Origin: Parahoeflea alexandrii
GTDB lineage: Bacteria > Pseudomonadota > Alphaproteobacteria > Rhizobiales > Rhizobiaceae
DNA: 64,000 nt
Direction: 5' to 3'
Assembly: GCF_027214025.1 (NCBI RefSeq)
Contig: NZ_JAPWHB010000001.1
Location: 558,001-622,000 of the forward strand
Shown here: one piece after another, positions 16,734 to 26,826 of the stretch
Numbering within the stretch: the first letter of the stretch is position 1
Layout: every line of letters begins with the position of its first letter
Position numbers and translations under genes: made by a program
The notes under the pieces: model-generated
Told to the model about the DNA's origin: nothing
The model's input: only the letters and a program-made list of their open reading frames with translations
Database searches by the model: none

Positions 16734-19382
16734 ATGAATGTAGTGGTAGTGGAATCGCCTGCGAAGGCAAAAACGATCAACAAGTACCTCGGAAACGGGT
16801 ACAAGGTCCTGGCATCGTTCGGCCACGTCCGCGACCTTCCGGCCAAGGATGGCTCGGTGCTTCCCGACGACGATTTCGCCATGTCCTGGGAAGTCGACAC
16901 CGCATCGAACAAGCGGCTCAAGGATATCACCGACGCGCTCAAGGGCGCTGACTCTCTCATTCTGGCAACCGACCCGGATCGCGAGGGCGAGGCGATTTCC
17001 TGGCATGTGCTGGAAGTGCTGAACAAGAAGAAGGCGCTCAAGGACAAGAAGGTCTCCCGCGTTGTCTTCAACGCCATCACCAAGAAATCGGTGCTCGACG
17101 CGATGGCCAATCCGCGCGAGATCGACACGCCGCTGGTCGACGCCTATCTGGCGCGCCGGGCGCTCGACTACCTGGTCGGCTTCAATCTTTCGCCGGTTCT
17201 GTGGCGCAAGCTGCCCGGCGCTCGTTCGGCCGGCCGCGTTCAATCGGTGGCGCTCAGACTGGTCTGCGACCGAGAGAGCGAGATCGAACGCTTCAACTCG
17301 GAAGAATACTGGCAGATATCGGCGGATCTGAAGACCCCGCGCGGCGATGCATTCACCGCCCGGCTCACCTCGCATGACGGTGAGAAAATCACCAAGATGT
17401 CGGTGACCAACGGCGATCTCGCCAACAGGATCAAGGGCATGCTGGACGGCGCTTCGTTTGTCGCCGACAGCGTCGAAGCCAAGCCGACGCGGCGCAACCC
17501 GTCGCCGCCGTTTACCACGTCGACGCTGCAGCAGGCCGCGTCCTCCAAGCTCGGCTTCAATGCCTCGCGCACCATGCAGGTGGCGCAGAAACTCTACGAA
17601 GGCATCGACATCGGCGGCGAGACCGTCGGTCTGATCACCTATATGCGTACGGACGGCGTGCAGATGGCGCCGGAGGCGATCGAGGAAGCAAGAACGGCCA
17701 TCGCGACGCGCTTCGGTGCGAGGTATGTGCCTGAAAAGGCACGGCTTTACTCGACCAAGGCGAAGAACGCGCAGGAGGCCCACGAGGCCATCCGCCCGAC
17801 CGGTTTCGAGCGTGCGCCGGATGACCTGAAGCGATATCTCGATGCCGACCAGCTCAAGCTCTACGACCTGATCTGGAAACGCGCCACCGCCAGCCAGATG
17901 GCCTCGGCGGAGATCGAACGGACGACGGTGGACATCACCGCCACCAAGGACGGCAAGACGGCCGGACTTCGCGCCACGGGCTCGGTGATCCGTTTCGACG
18001 GCTTCATCGCCGCCTACACGGACGCCAAGGAAGACGGCGAACAATCCGACGGGGACGGCGATGACGATGCACGGCTGCCCGAGATCAATGCCCGCGAGGC
18101 GCTCGCCAGGGAGAAGATCAACGCCACCCAGCATTTCACCGAACCGCCGCCGCGCTATTCGGAAGCCTCGCTGATCAAGAAGATGGAAGAGCTCGGCATC
18201 GGCCGGCCCTCGACCTATGCCTCGACGCTGGCAACGCTGCGCGACCGCGAATACGTGACGATCGACAAGCGCAAGCTGACCCCCGAACCGAAGGGCCGCC
18301 TGGTCATCGCGTTCCTGGAGAACTTCTTCGAACGCTATGTCGAATTCGGCTTCACCGCCGATCTCGAAGAGAAGCTTGACCGGATCTCTGCGGGCGAGCT
18401 GGCCTGGAAGGACGTGCTTCGAGAATTCTGGACGGAATTCCATGCGCATCTCGACGAGACCAAGGATCTTCGCGTTACCCAGGTGCTCGATGCACTGAAC
18501 GAGGCGCTTGCGCCGCTGGTCTTCCCGGTGCGCGAAGATGGCTCCAACCCGAGGATCTGCCCGACCTGCGGAACCGGAAACCTGTCGCTCAAGCTCGGCA
18601 AGTACGGTGCCTTTGTCGGCTGCTCGAACTATCCGGACTGTAACTTCACCCGCCAGCTGTCGAGCGACCAGAACGCCGAGGGCGATGCGGCGCTGTCGAA
18701 CGAGCCGAAGGATCTCGGGAAAGATCCGCACACGGGCGAGCCGATTACCCTGCGCACCGGCCGGTTCGGGCCTTACGTCCAGCGTGGCGACGGCAAGGAG
18801 GCCAAGCGCGCCAGCCTTCCCAAAGGCTGGGCTGTCGATTCCATCGACCACGAGAAGGCCATGGCGCTCATCAACCTGCCGCGCGATATCGGACAGCATC
18901 CTGAATCGGGCAAGATGATCTCCGCCGGCATCGGCCGCTATGGCCCGTTCGTGCTGCATGAGGGAACCTACGCCAACCTTGAAACCGTGGAGGACGTGTT
19001 CTCCATCGGCCTCAACCGCGCGGTCACGGTGATTGCCGAAAAGCAGGCAAAGGGTCCGGGCCGCGGACGTGGTACGCCGACTGCGCTGAAAAGCCTGGGC
19101 GATCACCCCGATGGCGGTGAAATCACCGTGCGCGACGGCAAGTACGGACCTTACGTCAACTGGGGCAAGATCAACGCCACCCTGCCCAAGGACAAGGTCC
19201 CGGCCGAGGTCACGGTCGAGGAGGCGCTCGAACTGATCGCAGCCCGGGCCGCGGCCTCCGGCAAGAAGACCAAGGCACCGGCCAAGAAGGCGGTCGCCAA
19301 GACCAAGCCGAAGGCGAAAGCCGCCGCCAAGAAACCGGCGGCGGCGAAGAAGCCGGCTGCCGCCAAGGCCAAGAAGGACTGA
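16734..19382 (+). CDS. topA: DNA topoisomerase I
   Basis: Type IA topoisomerase that relaxes negative supercoils. The 882-residue protein begins MNVVVVESPAKAKTINKYLG (Toprim), has the metal motif TDPDREGEAISWH, the catalytic Tyr303 in LITYMRTDGVQ, and a C-terminal zinc ribbon with CPTCGTGNLSL and GCSNYPDC, followed by further topoisomerase C-terminal repeats. The last 45 residues are a Lys/Ala/Pro-rich tail, common in rhizobial TopA and probably DNA-binding. The ATG at 16734 is chosen over an upstream ATG at 16566 because homology starts there. Confidence 0.96.
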   Translation: MNVVVVESPAKAKTINKYLGNGYKVLASFGHVRDLPAKDGSVLPDDDFAMSWEVDTASNKRLKDITDALKGADSLILATDPDREGEAISWHVLEVLNKKKALKDKKVSRVVFNAITKKSVLDAMANPREIDTPLVDAYLARRALDYLVGFNLSPVLWRKLPGARSAGRVQSVALRLVCDRESEIERFNSEEYWQISADLKTPRGDAFTARLTSHDGEKITKMSVTNGDLANRIKGMLDGASFVADSVEAKPTRRNPSPPFTTSTLQQAASSKLGFNASRTMQVAQKLYEGIDIGGETVGLITYMRTDGVQMAPEAIEEARTAIATRFGARYVPEKARLYSTKAKNAQEAHEAIRPTGFERAPDDLKRYLDADQLKLYDLIWKRATASQMASAEIERTTVDITATKDGKTAGLRATGSVIRFDGFIAAYTDAKEDGEQSDGDGDDDARLPEINAREALAREKINATQHFTEPPPRYSEASLIKKMEELGIGRPSTYASTLATLRDREYVTIDKRKLTPEPKGRLVIAFLENFFERYVEFGFTADLEEKLDRISAGELAWKDVLREFWTEFHAHLDETKDLRVTQVLDALNEALAPLVFPVREDGSNPRICPTCGTGNLSLKLGKYGAFVGCSNYPDCNFTRQLSSDQNAEGDAALSNEPKDLGKDPHTGEPITLRTGRFGPYVQRGDGKEAKRASLPKGWAVDSIDHEKAMALINLPRDIGQHPESGKMISAGIGRYGPFVLHEGTYANLETVEDVFSIGLNRAVTVIAEKQAKGPGRGRGTPTALKSLGDHPDGGEITVRDGKYGPYVNWGKINATLPKDKVPAEVTVEEALELIAARAAASGKKTKAPAKKAVAKTKPKAKAAAKKPAAAKKPAAAKAKKD

Positions 19383-19384
19383 AT

Positions 19385-21748
19385 TTGGGACATCCTCCCC
19401 GCAAACCAGGGACCAGAAAACCCGACACCGGCAAGGTGGACGGCAAGGTAGCGGACGCGCGCCCGGCCTTCCGGCGCGGCGACATGCCCGACAGGGAAAC
19501 CATCCTGCGTTTTCTCAGCGAAAACCCCGACCGGGCGTCCAAGCGCGACATCGCCAAGGCGTTCGGGCTGAAGGGCGACACCAGGACCGAACTGAAGGAC
19601 CTGCTGCGCGAGCTCGAAGACGAGGGACTGGTCGAGCGGGACCGTAAGATGCTCAGGCGTCCAGGCACGCTGCCGGCGGTGGCGGTGCTGGAGATCACCC
19701 TGCGCAACAGCGACGGCGACCTGATTGCCCGGCCGGCGGAATGGCTCGAGGATCACGGCGCAGCACCCGTGGTCACCGTCCGCCAGTCCAATGCAGGCCG
19801 TGACCGCGGAAAATCCCGCACGCCGTCAACAGCAGCGAGCATCGGCGACAAGGTGCTGGCGCGGATATTCCCTTCCACCCATGGCAAGGGGACCAGCTAC
19901 ACCGCCCGCATCATGAAGATCCTTGACCGGCGCGACGGATTGATCCTCGGGGTTTTCCGGTCGACGCCCGGCGGCGGCGGCCGACTGATGCCGATCGAGC
20001 GGCGCGGCGAGGAATTCGCCATCGATCCGGATTTCACCGGCGACGCCAGGGACGGCGACCTGGTCGAGGCGGAACCCGCGCGCCTGGGACGGATGGGGCT
20101 TCCCCGCGCCAAGGTGCACGCGGTGCTGGGCTCGGTGGAGGGCGAAAAGGCGATCTCGATGATCGCCATCCATTCGCACGGCATTCCGCACATCTTTCCG
20201 TCCGAGGTGATCGAGGCCGCCGAGAACGCCAAGCCGGCGCCGCTTTCGGGCGGGCGCGAGGACTGGCGCGACATCCCGCTGGTCACCATCGACCCCTATG
20301 ACGCCAAGGACCATGACGACGCTGTCTTCGCCGAAGAAGACCCCTCCCCGGACAATGTCGGCGGCGTCATCATCACCGTCGCGATCGCCGATGTCTCCTG
20401 GTATGTGCGCCCCGGCTCGGCACTCGACCGGGAGGCGCTCAAGCGCGGCAACTCGGCCTATTTCCCCGACCGCGTGGTGCCGATGCTGCCGGAGCGGATC
20501 TCCAACGATCTGTGTTCGCTGCGCGAGGGCGAGGACCGGCCGGCGCTGGCGCTGCGCATGGTGTTTTCCGCCGAAGGCCGCAAGGTCGGCCATCGCTTCC
20601 ACCGGGTGATGATCAAGAGCGCCGCCAAGCTGTCCTACCAGCAGGCGCAGGCGGCGATCGACGGCAATCCGGACGACAAGACAGGCCCGCTGCTCGACGC
20701 TGTTCTCAAGCCGCTGTGGAACGCCTACCGCGTGCTCAAGCGCGAACGAGACCGGCGCCAGCCGCTCGATCTCGACATGCCGGAGCGCAAGATCCTGCTG
20801 ACGCCGGAAGGCAAGGTCGACAAGGTGATCGTGCCGGAGCGGCTCGATGCGCACCGGCTGATCGAAGAATTCATGATCCAGTCGAACGTGGCTGCGGCCG
20901 AAACGCTGGAAAAACGGCGGCAGCCGCTGATCTACCGGGTTCACGACCAGCCCTCGCTGGCCAAGCAGGAAGTGCTGCGCGAGTTCCTCGGCACGCTGAA
21001 CCTGTCGCTGGCGCGCGGTGCGGCCATCCGCGCCAATGCCTTCAACGGCATTCTGGCCAAGGCCCAGGGCCAGCCCTTCCAGGGCATGGTCAACGAGATG
21101 GTTCTGCGCAGCCAGAGCCAGGCGATCTACTCGCCGGACAATATCGGTCATTTCGGCCTCAACCTGATGAAGTACGCCCACTTCACCTCGCCGATCCGGC
21201 GCTATGCGGATCTGATCGTGCACCGGGCGCTGGTCGGATCGCTGGGGCTCGGCGAAGGCGGCATCACGCCGGCGGAGGAAGCGGCGCTTGAAAGCATTGC
21301 CGCCGAGATCTCCACCACCGAACGGCGCGCCATGGCCGCCGAACGCGATACCGTGGACCGGCTGGTGGCGCACCATCTGGCCGGACTCATCGGCGAGGCC
21401 TTTGACGGGCGCGTCTCGGGCGTGACCAAGTCGGGGCTGTTCGTCAGCCTGCCGCAATTTGGCGCAGATGGATTTATTCCGGTTTCAACTTTGGGAATGG
21501 ACTATTATCACTATGACGAGGCACACCAGGCGCTGACGGGGGAGAAGACCGGCCTGGGGTATCGTCTGGGAGACGGAGTGGAGGTCAAGCTGGTCGAAGT
21601 GATCCCGCTGGCAGGCTCAATGCGGTTTGAGATGCTGAGCGAAGGGCAGGAAATGCCGAAGGGCACTCGATCGTTTCACAAATCCGGCCGTGCGCGCCGA
21701 GGCACCCCAAAGAAGCCCGGCACACGACCACCTCGCGGGCGGCGCTGA
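19385..21748 (+). CDS. rnr: Ribonuclease R
   Basis: A 787-residue 3'-5' exoribonuclease that degrades structured RNA. Order: N-terminal winged helix (ILRFLSENPDRASKRDIAKAFG), cold-shock domains, an RNB catalytic domain with the acidic cluster in IDPYDAKDHDDAVFAEE, and an S1 domain (FDGRVSGVTKSGLFVSL), then a basic tail rich in Arg/Lys/Pro. The start is a TTG only 2 bp after the topA stop, which implies coupling. An ATG at 19484 would cut into the winged helix and is less likely. Confidence 0.93.
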   Translation: MGHPPRKPGTRKPDTGKVDGKVADARPAFRRGDMPDRETILRFLSENPDRASKRDIAKAFGLKGDTRTELKDLLRELEDEGLVERDRKMLRRPGTLPAVAVLEITLRNSDGDLIARPAEWLEDHGAAPVVTVRQSNAGRDRGKSRTPSTAASIGDKVLARIFPSTHGKGTSYTARIMKILDRRDGLILGVFRSTPGGGGRLMPIERRGEEFAIDPDFTGDARDGDLVEAEPARLGRMGLPRAKVHAVLGSVEGEKAISMIAIHSHGIPHIFPSEVIEAAENAKPAPLSGGREDWRDIPLVTIDPYDAKDHDDAVFAEEDPSPDNVGGVIITVAIADVSWYVRPGSALDREALKRGNSAYFPDRVVPMLPERISNDLCSLREGEDRPALALRMVFSAEGRKVGHRFHRVMIKSAAKLSYQQAQAAIDGNPDDKTGPLLDAVLKPLWNAYRVLKRERDRRQPLDLDMPERKILLTPEGKVDKVIVPERLDAHRLIEEFMIQSNVAAAETLEKRRQPLIYRVHDQPSLAKQEVLREFLGTLNLSLARGAAIRANAFNGILAKAQGQPFQGMVNEMVLRSQSQAIYSPDNIGHFGLNLMKYAHFTSPIRRYADLIVHRALVGSLGLGEGGITPAEEAALESIAAEISTTERRAMAAERDTVDRLVAHHLAGLIGEAFDGRVSGVTKSGLFVSLPQFGADGFIPVSTLGMDYYHYDEAHQALTGEKTGLGYRLGDGVEVKLVEVIPLAGSMRFEMLSEGQEMPKGTRSFHKSGRARRGTPKKPGTRPPRGRR

Positions 21749-21808
21749 GCAAGCGCCCAAGCGAACAAGACCGCCGTCCCAAGCGCCGGTTAGAACCAGG
21801 AGAGACAG

Positions 21809-22261
21809 ATGCTTGAATTTGGCGGCAAAGCAGCCCTTGAAGGCAAACAGGAGACACCGAGAGACACATGGCGCGCGGTCAAGCGCGGCCTTCTCGGCCG
21901 GTGCCCGCACTGCGGCGAAGGCAAGCTGTTCAGGGCCTATCTGAAGCCGGTGGACGCCTGTTCCAGCTGCGGCGAGGAAATGCTGCATCACCGCGCCGAC
22001 GATTTCCCCGCCTATCTGGCGATCTTCATTGTCGGCCACATCGTGGTGGCCGGCTTCATGGCTACCGACACCTGGCTGGTGCTTGAAAGCTGGCAGCACC
22101 TGATGATCTGGATCCCGGTCACGATTGTCCTGACGCTCGCGATGCTGCAGCCGATCAAGGGCGGGGTCATCGGACTGCAATGGGCGTTGCGTATGCATGG
22201 ATTTGGCGGCGAATCGGAAGAACCGATGCTTGCCGAACCTGCCTATGAGGATGCGCGATGA
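21809..22261 (+). CDS. DUF983 membrane protein
   Basis: A 150-residue protein with two CxxC pairs near the N-terminus (RCPHCGEG and ACSSCGEE, residues 32-58) that look like a zinc ribbon, then two membrane helices (AIFIVGHIVVAGFMA and IWIPVTIVLTLAMLQ) and a short tail. This is the DUF983 layout; function unknown. AGGAG precedes the ATG. It overlaps the NUDIX gene by 4 bp and follows rnr by 60 bp, in one rightward run. Confidence 0.9.
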   Translation: MLEFGGKAALEGKQETPRDTWRAVKRGLLGRCPHCGEGKLFRAYLKPVDACSSCGEEMLHHRADDFPAYLAIFIVGHIVVAGFMATDTWLVLESWQHLMIWIPVTIVLTLAMLQPIKGGVIGLQWALRMHGFGGESEEPMLAEPAYEDAR

Positions 22262-22977
22262 ACGACAGCGTTGCCGCCAATACCGCGCTTCTGACAGAAG
22301 ACCATCAGAGCAGGACAAGCGAAAAGCGGCATCCGACGCGCGCCCCACGGGACGCGGCCTCGCTGATCCTCATGGACCGGAGCGGCGACGTGCCCCGCGC
22401 GCTCCTGGGAAAGCGCGGCAAAGGCCATGCCTTCATGCCCGATCTCTACGTGTTTCCGGGCGGACGGCGTGACCCGGGCGACAACAGGATACCGCTTGCC
22501 CATCCCTTGCGCGACGAGGTTCTGGGCAAGCTCATGATGCGGACACAGGCCCGCTTCCGCGATCACAGCGCCCGCGGCCTGGCCGTGGCGGCGGCGCGGG
22601 AAATGATGGAGGAAGCGCATCTTTCGCTGACGCCGCCGGACCATTCGAATTCCCTGTGCCCGGACGTCTCGCATTTCCGCTATCTCGCCCGCGCAATCAC
22701 GCCTCCCGGCCAGTCACGCCGGTTCGACACCCGGTTCTTCGCCTGCTTCTGCGATGAACTGGGCCTCGATCCTTCCGCGGTCCGCGACAGCGACGAACTG
22801 CATGACCTGACATGGCTGCCGATCGACGCCCACGAAAGCCACCCGTTGCCCCGGATCACCAGAGTGATTCTCTCCGACCTGGTCCAGGCGCTTGCGGAAG
22901 ACCCTTCTTTACCATTTGGCAAAGCGGTTCCGTTCTACTACTCCCGCAACGGACGATTCGTTCGCGAATTGATTTAA
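22258..22977 (+). CDS. NUDIX hydrolase
   Basis: A 239-residue NUDIX protein. The box is split: VFPGGRRDPG near residue 64 and AAAREMMEEAHLSL near residue 110. About 35 residues lie between the glycine loop and the catalytic REMMEE helix, as in the larger CoA-pyrophosphatase-like NUDIX proteins. Substrate not identifiable from sequence. Coupled to DUF983 by a 4-bp overlap and followed 12 bp later by the MFS transporter. Confidence 0.88.
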   Translation: MNDSVAANTALLTEDHQSRTSEKRHPTRAPRDAASLILMDRSGDVPRALLGKRGKGHAFMPDLYVFPGGRRDPGDNRIPLAHPLRDEVLGKLMMRTQARFRDHSARGLAVAAAREMMEEAHLSLTPPDHSNSLCPDVSHFRYLARAITPPGQSRRFDTRFFACFCDELGLDPSAVRDSDELHDLTWLPIDAHESHPLPRITRVILSDLVQALAEDPSLPFGKAVPFYYSRNGRFVRELI

Positions 22978-22989
22978 GGCGAAATCCAG

Positions 22990-24174
22990 ATGGACAATAC
23001 ATCCTCTCGCACCCCCGTGATCCGCGAGGATATCCACTGGCCTGCGCTGATCGCGGCCGTCGCGTCCATCACCGCCGTTGGCATCGCCATCGGACTCGGG
23101 CTGCCGCTGCTCTCCATCATCCTGGAAAAACGCGGCGTCTCGTCCACCATGATCGGCCTGAACTCGGCGATGGCCGGTGTGGCGGCCATGGTTGCGGCGC
23201 CGCTGACGACCATGATCGCGCAGCGCCTGACCGTGGTCACCACCATGGTGCTGGCCATCGTTGCCGCGGCGGCCAGTGCGCTCGGGTTCTACTACGCCGA
23301 AGCGCTGTGGATGTGGTTCCCGCTGCGCATCGTCTTCCATGGCGCAATCACGATCCTGTTCGTGCTGTCCGAATTCTGGATCAACACTGCTGCCCCGCCG
23401 TCGCGCCGCGGCCTCGTGCTCGGCATCTACGCGACGGTGCTGTCGCTCGGTTTTGCGGCTGGCCCACTGATCTTCTCGGTCATCGGCTCGGACGGCATCC
23501 TGCCGTTTGCGATCGGGGCCGGCATCATCCTGCTTGCCGTCATCCCGGTCGTCATGGCGCGCAAGGAAAATCCTGTGATCGACAAGATGCCGGACCTTCC
23601 CTTCATGCGCTATGTTTTTCTGGTGCCGACCGCGACGGCCGCGGTGTTCATCTTCGGCGCGGTCGAATCGGGCGGGCTGTCGCTGTTTCCGATCTATGCC
23701 AACCGCACCGGCTTCACCGAATCACAGGGCGCCCTGCTTTTGATGATGATGGGACTGGGCAATGTCCTGTTCCAGATCCCCGTCGGACTGATCTCCGACC
23801 GGATGAAGGACCGGCGGCCGCTGCTGTCGCTGTTTGCCCTCATCGGGCTTGCCGGGTCGCTGGCCCTGCCCTTCCTGATCCACAACTGGCTTCTCACGGC
23901 CGTCATCCTGCTGTTCTGGGGCGGCAGCGTCGCGGGCCTCTACACGGTCGGCCTGGCGCATCTGGGAGACAAGCTGCACGGTGCGGATCTCGCATCCGCC
24001 AATGCGGCGTTCGTCTTCTGCTATGCTCTGGGCATGCTCGTGGGTCCGCAAACCATCGGTGTCTCCATGGATATTGCCGGCGATCACGGATTTGCCTGGG
24101 CGCTGGCGTTCTTTTTTGCGCTTTATGTGGCCCTGACGCTGTTTCGTATCGCGCTGCGTCCAAAACGGGCTTGA
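22990..24174 (+). CDS. MFS transporter
   Basis: A 394-residue inner-membrane protein with twelve predicted hydrophobic segments and a hydrophilic central loop (MARKENPVIDKMPDLP) after the sixth. GLISDRMKDRRPLL in the second half is the MFS motif A after helix 8. The first-half copy is degenerate. The substrate is unknown; no drug-efflux or sugar signature is clear. Last gene before rpmG in this run. Confidence 0.88.
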   Translation: MDNTSSRTPVIREDIHWPALIAAVASITAVGIAIGLGLPLLSIILEKRGVSSTMIGLNSAMAGVAAMVAAPLTTMIAQRLTVVTTMVLAIVAAAASALGFYYAEALWMWFPLRIVFHGAITILFVLSEFWINTAAPPSRRGLVLGIYATVLSLGFAAGPLIFSVIGSDGILPFAIGAGIILLAVIPVVMARKENPVIDKMPDLPFMRYVFLVPTATAAVFIFGAVESGGLSLFPIYANRTGFTESQGALLLMMMGLGNVLFQIPVGLISDRMKDRRPLLSLFALIGLAGSLALPFLIHNWLLTAVILLFWGGSVAGLYTVGLAHLGDKLHGADLASANAAFVFCYALGMLVGPQTIGVSMDIAGDHGFAWALAFFFALYVALTLFRIALRPKRA

Positions 24175-24198
24175 CTTTCCCGGCGGCTTTTGTAGTTT
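24171..24198 (+). promoter_or_regulatory. Candidate rpmG promoter
   Basis: TTGACT, 16 bp, TAGTTT overlaps the end of the MFS gene and lies about 70 bp before the rpmG ATG. Confidence 0.45.
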
Positions 24199-24266
24199 CC
24201 GCGCAAGTTTCGCCGTGGAGCCTTGAGCGCTGTCCGCGGCTTCATTTTTGAAGAAGGCAAGAAACC

Positions 24267-24434
24267 ATGGCCAAGGCGACCACCATCAAGATCAAGCTCC
24301 TGTCGACTGCCGACACAGGCTTTTTCTACGTCACGAAGAAAAACAGCCGTACGTTCACCGACAAGATGGTGAAGACCAAGTACGACCCGATTGCAAAGAA
24401 GCACGTTGAATTCAAGGAAGCCAAGATCAAGTAA
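24267..24434 (+). CDS. rpmG: 50S ribosomal protein L33
   Basis: A 55-residue protein, [20 protein letters not shown] at the start and [12 protein letters not shown] at the end. It is the non-zinc form of L33: the CxxC pairs are absent, as usual in alphaproteobacteria. AAGAAGGCAAGAAACC provides the ribosome site. It is followed by a strong terminator. Confidence 0.95.
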   Translation: MAKATTIKIKLLSTADTGFFYVTKKNSRTFTDKMVKTKYDPIAKKHVEFKEAKIK

Positions 24435-24479
24435 TCCGGCTTTCAGGCCTGCCCCGGCGCAGACCTTTCGACAGCAGAC

Positions 24480-24516
24480 AAAAAAACCCGCCTCCTTCCG
24501 GAAGCGGGTTTTTTCG
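24480..24516. terminator. Intrinsic terminator after rpmG
   Basis: A-run, ACCCGC stem, GCGGGT and T6 (AAAAAACCCGC ... GCGGGTTTTTT). The flanking A and T runs make it potentially bidirectional. Confidence 0.9.
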
Positions 24517-24873
24517 TGTCGAGGGCCGATCGAAACAAAGGCGTGGAACGAGGATGCCACTGTGCGCTTGATCTCGATCGGCCACCCCACGATCCAGGAG
24601 ATGCGGCGGACCTGAACATCATGGGGTATTCGAAAACTCTTGCTGTTGCAGGACGCCGAGTTGACAGTCCCAAAACACTGCATGTGGGGTGATATTTGTC
24701 CCAAAGCGGTAAAAAATCAATAGTTTCTTAAGACTCTTTCCAAACTGTCGCTGGAGGTGGTTAATATTGGAATCAATTTTAACTATTAATCTGCCCCGCG
24801 ACAGATATCACAAATCTACACTCCAGCATTTTTATTTGCCGGCGCAGCTTTCAAAGCAACACTGTGTAAATCG
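24517..24873. other. Intergenic region, no gene seen
   Basis: About 357 bp between the rpmG terminator and the pleD stop. The second half is A/T-rich. A 9-bp inverted repeat, GGCCGATCG and CGATCGGCC, flanks the first 60 bp. I see no open frame with a ribosome site and no tRNA. Confidence 0.5.
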
Positions 24874-26247
24874 TCAGGCAGCCTGTCCGACAACCTGGTT
24901 ACGGCCATTGTTCTTGGCCTGATAGAGCGCCTTGTCCGCGCGGCGGATCAGCGAATCGGCTCCCTCACCGTCCGCTTCCAGCGTTGCAATGCCGACCGAG
25001 GTGGTGACCGGCGCGGCGGCTCCGGAGGCCGATATCCTGAAGGGGGCGCCGGCAACGGCGTCACGCAGCCGTTCCGCCACCTGGGCGGCAATCTCGAATG
25101 TCGTATCGGGCATCACCACCACGAATTCCTCGCCGCCGTAACGGCAGGCTAGGTCGGCGCCGCGCACGGCACCGCGCACGCGCCTGGCGAACTCCCGCAG
25201 GACGTCGTCGCCGCCCTCGTGGCCGTGGGTATCGTTGATCGACTTGAAGAAATCGATATCGGTGATCAGCACCGACAACGGCCGGCCACGGCGATTGGAG
25301 CGATCGACCAGGGTTGCCAGGTGGGTGTCGAGATAGCGGCGGTTGTTGAGGCCCGTGAGCGCATCGGTGACGGCGAATTCGACAGACTGGGAAAGACTTG
25401 CCCGCAACCGGTCGGAATAGCGCTTGCGGCGGATCTGGGTGACGCTGCGAGCCACCAGTTCGTTGGGATCAAGCGGACGCAACAGGTAGTCGTTGACGCC
25501 GAGTTCGAGCGCGCGGATCACCAGATCCTCCTCGCCCTGTTCAGCCACCACGAGCATCGGGATGAACCGGGTTCGCTCCAGGGAGCGCAGCTGCGAGCAC
25601 AGCCGCAGCGGATCGTAGTCTTCAAGCGACGACGAAACGATCACTAGCTCATAAGGCTTGTCGGCCGCCTCGAAGAGAGCGGCCTGCGGATCTCCGATGG
25701 CGGTGATTTCGGCGATTCCCGCGAGCGCCCGTGACATGCGGTCTTGCGAGTTGGCGCGGCTTTCAACCAGCAGCACCAAACCGGGCTCGTCCAGCTTGCC
25801 CTGATGCGGCGCCAGAAGGGCTTCCAGCCCCAAGCCGCGCGCGGTTTCCGCACGCAGCCGCAATTCGTCGCTCAGGGCCTTGAAGCGGATCAGGCTCTTG
25901 ACCCTGGTCATCAGCTGGAGATCGTTGACGGGCTTGGTCAGGAAATCATCGGCACCGGCCTTGAGGCCGCGGACGCGGTCCGCAGGCTGGTCAAGCGCCG
26001 TGACCATGACCACGGGAATGTGGGCGGTACGCGGATTCTGCTTGAGCCGTTCACAGACCTCGAAGCCATCGATGCCGGGCATCATGATGTCGAGCAGGAT
26101 GAGATCGACCGGCGTCTGGTCACAGATCGACAGCGCGGTCATGCCGTCGGCGGCAGTGAGAACCTCGAAATACTCGGCCAGAAGACGCGCTTCGAGAAGC
26201 TTCACATTGGCCGGGATATCGTCAACCACCAGGATGCGCGCGGTCAT
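24874..26247 (-). CDS. pleD: PleD-type diguanylate cyclase response regulator
   Basis: A 457-residue protein: receiver 1 (LVVDDIPANVKLLEARL, phospho-acceptor Asp53 in LILLDIMMPGID), a second degenerate receiver at about residues 150-270, and a C-terminal GGDEF domain with the active-site sequence RYGGEEF and an RxxD inhibitory site (RGAD) five residues before it. This is the PleD architecture: phosphorylation-driven dimerisation makes c-di-GMP at the pole during the swarmer-to-stalked type transition. It follows divK by 15 bp on the same strand, as in Caulobacter and rhizobia. Confidence 0.95.
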   Translation of the reverse strand: MTARILVVDDIPANVKLLEARLLAEYFEVLTAADGMTALSICDQTPVDLILLDIMMPGIDGFEVCERLKQNPRTAHIPVVMVTALDQPADRVRGLKAGADDFLTKPVNDLQLMTRVKSLIRFKALSDELRLRAETARGLGLEALLAPHQGKLDEPGLVLLVESRANSQDRMSRALAGIAEITAIGDPQAALFEAADKPYELVIVSSSLEDYDPLRLCSQLRSLERTRFIPMLVVAEQGEEDLVIRALELGVNDYLLRPLDPNELVARSVTQIRRKRYSDRLRASLSQSVEFAVTDALTGLNNRRYLDTHLATLVDRSNRRGRPLSVLITDIDFFKSINDTHGHEGGDDVLREFARRVRGAVRGADLACRYGGEEFVVVMPDTTFEIAAQVAERLRDAVAGAPFRISASGAAAPVTTSVGIATLEADGEGADSLIRRADKALYQAKNNGRNQVVGQAA

Positions 26248-26262
26248 GTCAGTTCTCCACCC

Positions 26263-26634
26263 TCACGCATCACCCAGATAGGTCTTGATGGTCTCGATGA
26301 ATTTCGGCACCGAGATCGGCTTGGAGATATAGGCTTCGCACCCGCCCTGGCGGATGCGTTCCTCGTCGCCCTTCATCGCGAACGCGGTAACGGCGATGAT
26401 CGGAATCACGTGCAGGTCGTCATCCTGCTTGAGCCATTTGGTAACTTCGAGACCGGAGACTTCCGGAAGCTGGATATCCATCAGGATGAGGTCGGGACGG
26501 TGCTTGCGGGCAAGATCCATGGCTTCCAGACCGTTGCGGGTCTGGATCGTCTTGTAACCTGACGCCTCGATCAGGTCCCGGAAGAGTTTCATGTTGAGTT
26601 CATTGTCCTCAACAATCATAACCTGCTTTGTCAT
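26263..26634 (-). CDS. divK: Cell-cycle response regulator DivK
   Basis: A 123-residue single-domain response regulator, [20 protein letters not shown], with phospho-acceptor Asp53 ([13 protein letters not shown]), the conserved Thr/Ala switch (AVTAFAM) and Lys in ISKPIS. DivK is phosphorylated by DivJ/PleC and works through CckA/DivL to control CtrA. An ATG four codons upstream exists, but homology starts at MTKQ. It forms an operon with pleD. Confidence 0.94.
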   Translation of the reverse strand: MTKQVMIVEDNELNMKLFRDLIEASGYKTIQTRNGLEAMDLARKHRPDLILMDIQLPEVSGLEVTKWLKQDDDLHVIPIIAVTAFAMKGDEERIRQGGCEAYISKPISVPKFIETIKTYLGDA

Positions 26635-26826
26635 ATCCGATCCCATTCCCGATCCAGGCAGACCATTCGTCTGCCCGATCCCGTCATTGCCGGTGACCAG
26701 CGGCCAATTTCACCGGCTTTCGGCTGCCCCGGTCCGGGCAAAACCTGTTCCGCATGACCGGTCATTGCCGTCACCTTAGTTCCATTAGGTTGAAAAAGTG
26801 GTAATCGGTCATTTCGAATACCGTGC

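Noticed and set aside
16542..19106. 854-codon frame on the minus strand opposite topA
   Set aside because: Antisense shadow; composition biased by topA codon use, with no domain pattern.
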